From contig JAYWGN010000057.1 in the NCBI GenBank assembly GCA_043778255.1, positions 94,445-158,444 on the forward strand: a stretch of 64,000 bases of DNA, given 5' to 3'. The position numbers and the translations under genes are program-made. Below are positions 62,493 through 64,000 of the stretch, piece by piece. Each line of letters starts with the position of its first letter. Positions within the stretch are counted from its first letter, which is position 1. Below the pieces are notes generated by a model. The model was not told where the DNA came from. It saw nothing but the letters and a program-made list of their open reading frames with translations, and did not search any database. The DNA is from JAYWGN01 sp043778255 (GTDB lineage Bacteria; Bacteroidota; Bacteroidia; Chitinophagales; Chitinophagaceae).

Positions 62493-62975
62493 TTACTCTT
62501 TCAACAGCATTTCAATTACATTGGTAAATGTAGTTCCGTGCAAATTATAATAACGAAGTACTCCTTTTTTATCGATTAAAAATGTAGTGGGCAACCTATC
62601 AATACCCCAGTTAACTGCTGTTGGGGCACTCCATATACCTGCATCAATTACTTGCACCCAATTCCAATTTTGTGATTTTACAAATTTTGACCATTTTATT
62701 TTATCTGCATCTAGTGAAACAGCATAAATTTCAAGTCCTTGAGGTTGGTATTTTTTATAAATTTTTGAAAGGGTTTTGTTGGCTTGCAAACATGGGCCAC
62801 ACCATGTGGCCCAAAAGTCGAGTATTACAACTTTACCTTTAAGGCTTTGTAAACTTACTGCACTATCCTTAGTATTGGTAAGCAATATTTCGGGTACTTG
62901 CTCCCCTATTTTTTGTGCTACTATTGTTTGTAGGCTAGCCATACACCATAGTAAACTAATTATTTTTATGTTCAT
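62493..62975 (-). CDS. TlpA-like thiol-disulfide oxidoreductase, short form
   Basis: A 160-residue exported thioredoxin-fold protein with signal peptide MNIKIISLLWCMASLQTIVAQ. The redox motif WATWCGPC has Cys59 and Cys62, and the cis-Pro is in IDRLPTTFLIDKKGVL. It lacks the DUF4369 domain of the longer relative at 57.8 kb. It lies 7 bases after the barrel gene on the same strand and is probably co-transcribed with it. Confidence 0.93.
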   Translation of the reverse strand: MNIKIISLLWCMASLQTIVAQKIGEQVPEILLTNTKDSAVSLQSLKGKVVILDFWATWCGPCLQANKTLSKIYKKYQPQGLEIYAVSLDADKIKWSKFVKSQNWNWVQVIDAGIWSAPTAVNWGIDRLPTTFLIDKKGVLRYYNLHGTTFTNVIEMLLKE

Positions 62976-62982
62976 ATTTTAC

Positions 62983-63789
62983 TTATTTAAATGCATTAAA
63001 AATATTGTACTCAAATTTAAGCAATACACCTCTACTAAAGCTGCGTTGCAAATTACCACTAATTTGTGTACGGTAAGCCACATCAATTCTTGCTACACTT
63101 TTTATTATAAATTGTAGTGATGGTACCATATCAATAAATTGATGTTGGTTACCCATATTGTACTGCCCTACAAATTCGAGCATGGCATTAATATTAGTTT
63201 GTTTATAACTAGTGTATGACTTAGGGTAAAATAAATGCCCTACCGATGCACTGTAATTAAACGACTGCTGTAACCCATTATAAGGATACTTTACCGTATT
63301 AGTATTAGTTGCTTTTTGTATGGATGTGGATACACTATAAGCAGTTTTGTGTAATAATTGGGTGGCTACTACACCATACTCATAGCCCGAATTGTGCATT
63401 AGCAAGCTGTTTTCTTGCATGTGTATTGGGCTTGAATTGTAGCTATAGCGACCGAAAGTTGCCATTCGGAAATGTTTGTGCACTTCATCCTTACTTAAAA
63501 ATTTGTACTTACCATATAAGGTTACTCCTTCTACTTCTAAGCTATTTTTTCTATTACTTGAAATTAAGGCAATATGTGCCATAAATTTTTTGGTAACGCC
63601 CACCATTATTTCGGGCATTAAGTGGTAACTAGTTTTTTTGGTACTATCTATTTGCATAAAATAGTTGTTGGCTCTAAAGCCAATGCTACCTGTAGCCATA
63701 TTGCTTGCAGGTTCGGTTACTACAAATAATTCTTGTGCATGTATTGTGGCACTTGTTATAAGTAGAAAAGTTATTATTTTTAATTTCAT
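62983..63789 (-). CDS. Outer-membrane barrel-like protein of unknown function
   Basis: A 268-residue protein with signal peptide MKLKIITFLLITSATIHAQ. Repeating amphipathic strands such as MVGVTKKFMAHIALISSN, RMATFGRYSYNSSP, AMLEFVGQYNMGN and VAYRTQISGNLQRSF suggest a beta-barrel of about ten to twelve strands. The early motif PASNMATGSIGFRANNY recurs in Bacteroidota outer-membrane proteins of unknown role. It is the first gene of a two-gene unit with the short thioredoxin. Confidence 0.7.
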   Translation of the reverse strand: MKLKIITFLLITSATIHAQELFVVTEPASNMATGSIGFRANNYFMQIDSTKKTSYHLMPEIMVGVTKKFMAHIALISSNRKNSLEVEGVTLYGKYKFLSKDEVHKHFRMATFGRYSYNSSPIHMQENSLLMHNSGYEYGVVATQLLHKTAYSVSTSIQKATNTNTVKYPYNGLQQSFNYSASVGHLFYPKSYTSYKQTNINAMLEFVGQYNMGNQHQFIDMVPSLQFIIKSVARIDVAYRTQISGNLQRSFSRGVLLKFEYNIFNAFK

Positions 63790-63848
63790 TTTAATTATTT
63801 TTTAAAGAAGGGTTTTGTTTTTGGTTAATTTTCTTAGCCCATTAAGTC

Positions 63849-64000
63849 CATGAGTACACGGAGTAATATATTTCCTACACTTGTACCGATGCTTCGGTAG
63901 ATGCACTAAGTACACGGAGTTATATTTTTCCCACTAAGGCACTAAGTACACGGGGTTTTGTTTTTCCCACAGAGGCACTAAGTACACGGAGTTATATTTT
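63849..64000. repeat. 36-bp tandem direct repeats running off the window
   Basis: Three copies of a 36-base unit starting GCACTAAGTACACGGAGTTA occur at 63903, 63939 and 63975. A diverged copy (AGTCCATGAGTACACGGAGT) begins near 63847. The copies abut with no unique spacers, and the third reaches the window edge, so the array is cut off. This unit is of the widespread CACTAAGTACACGGAG type seen in many bacterial intergenic regions. Confidence 0.85.

Noticed and set aside
63903..64000. Possible CRISPR array (36-bp regularly repeated unit)
   Set aside because: The copies abut directly, with no unique spacers and no cas genes in the window. It is a tandem repeat.

Overview
This 64 kb window is an AT-rich piece of a chromosome from a member of the Bacteroidota, probably near Chitinophagales or Sphingobacteriales. 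The evidence is a TonB-dependent receptor with a carboxypeptidase-regulatory N-terminus, an OmpP1/FadL barrel, an M1 peptidase with a type IX secretion C-terminal domain, an archaeal/eukaryotic-type prolyl-tRNA synthetase, and promoters of the Bacteroidota form TAnnTTTG with an upstream TTTG. Codon use is strongly AT-biased and proteins are rich in Asn, Lys and Ile. I found no rRNA, tRNA, CRISPR array or transposase gene. Genus and species cannot be read from the sequence.

Layout. 1-8.4 kb: acetyl-CoA synthetase, a secreted patatin lipase pair, MazG and a very large NtrY-like histidine kinase. 8.4-9.1 kb: a PIN-toxin module broken by a frameshift. 9.1-15.7 kb: an Ldh-family dehydrogenase, HscA, a scramblase-like protein and a TonB receptor. 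15.8-17.1 kb: a VOC/PhnB-like gene split by a 792-bp insert that has every structural mark of an integron gene cassette. 17.1-28.8 kb: FadL-like porin, lipoprotein, ProS, the yceD-rpmF-plsX operon, a secreted beta-propeller and an M16 peptidase. 28.8-31.3 kb: an orphan RHS tip fused to a lipase domain, followed by an ankyrin lipoprotein and a secreted unknown (probable toxin and immunity), then 32-bp tandem repeats. 31.7-34.5 kb: two glycosyltransferases and a DbpA-like helicase. 34.7-43.6 kb: LolA, then a surface-polysaccharide nucleotide-sugar operon (sugar aminotransferase, two UDP-sugar dehydrogenases, UDP-glucuronate decarboxylase, RfbB, RfbC, RfbD) and a YfiT-like protein. 43.6-51 kb: a large inverted repeat, SucA, and an esterase facing an ATP-grasp / coiled-coil / YbdK amidoligase operon. 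51-57.1 kb: two secreted zinc peptidases and two small Tudor-like proteins. 57.1-64 kb: a decayed RelB/RelE pair, TlpA-type thioredoxins, arginase, an intact ParE-type toxin-antitoxin pair, a proline iminopeptidase-like hydrolase, and 36-bp tandem repeats at the right edge.

The strongest unusual observation is at 16167-16958. Removing this segment restores a full-length VOC gene in frame. The junction has the G^TT form made by integron integrases. The segment carries one ORF, followed directly by a site whose outer and inner boxes pair as in an attC site. No integrase is present, so it appears to be a solitary cassette integrated at a non-attI site. Other points of interest are the amidoligase operon at 47.9-50.9 kb and the orphan RHS-lipase module at 28.8-31.2 kb.
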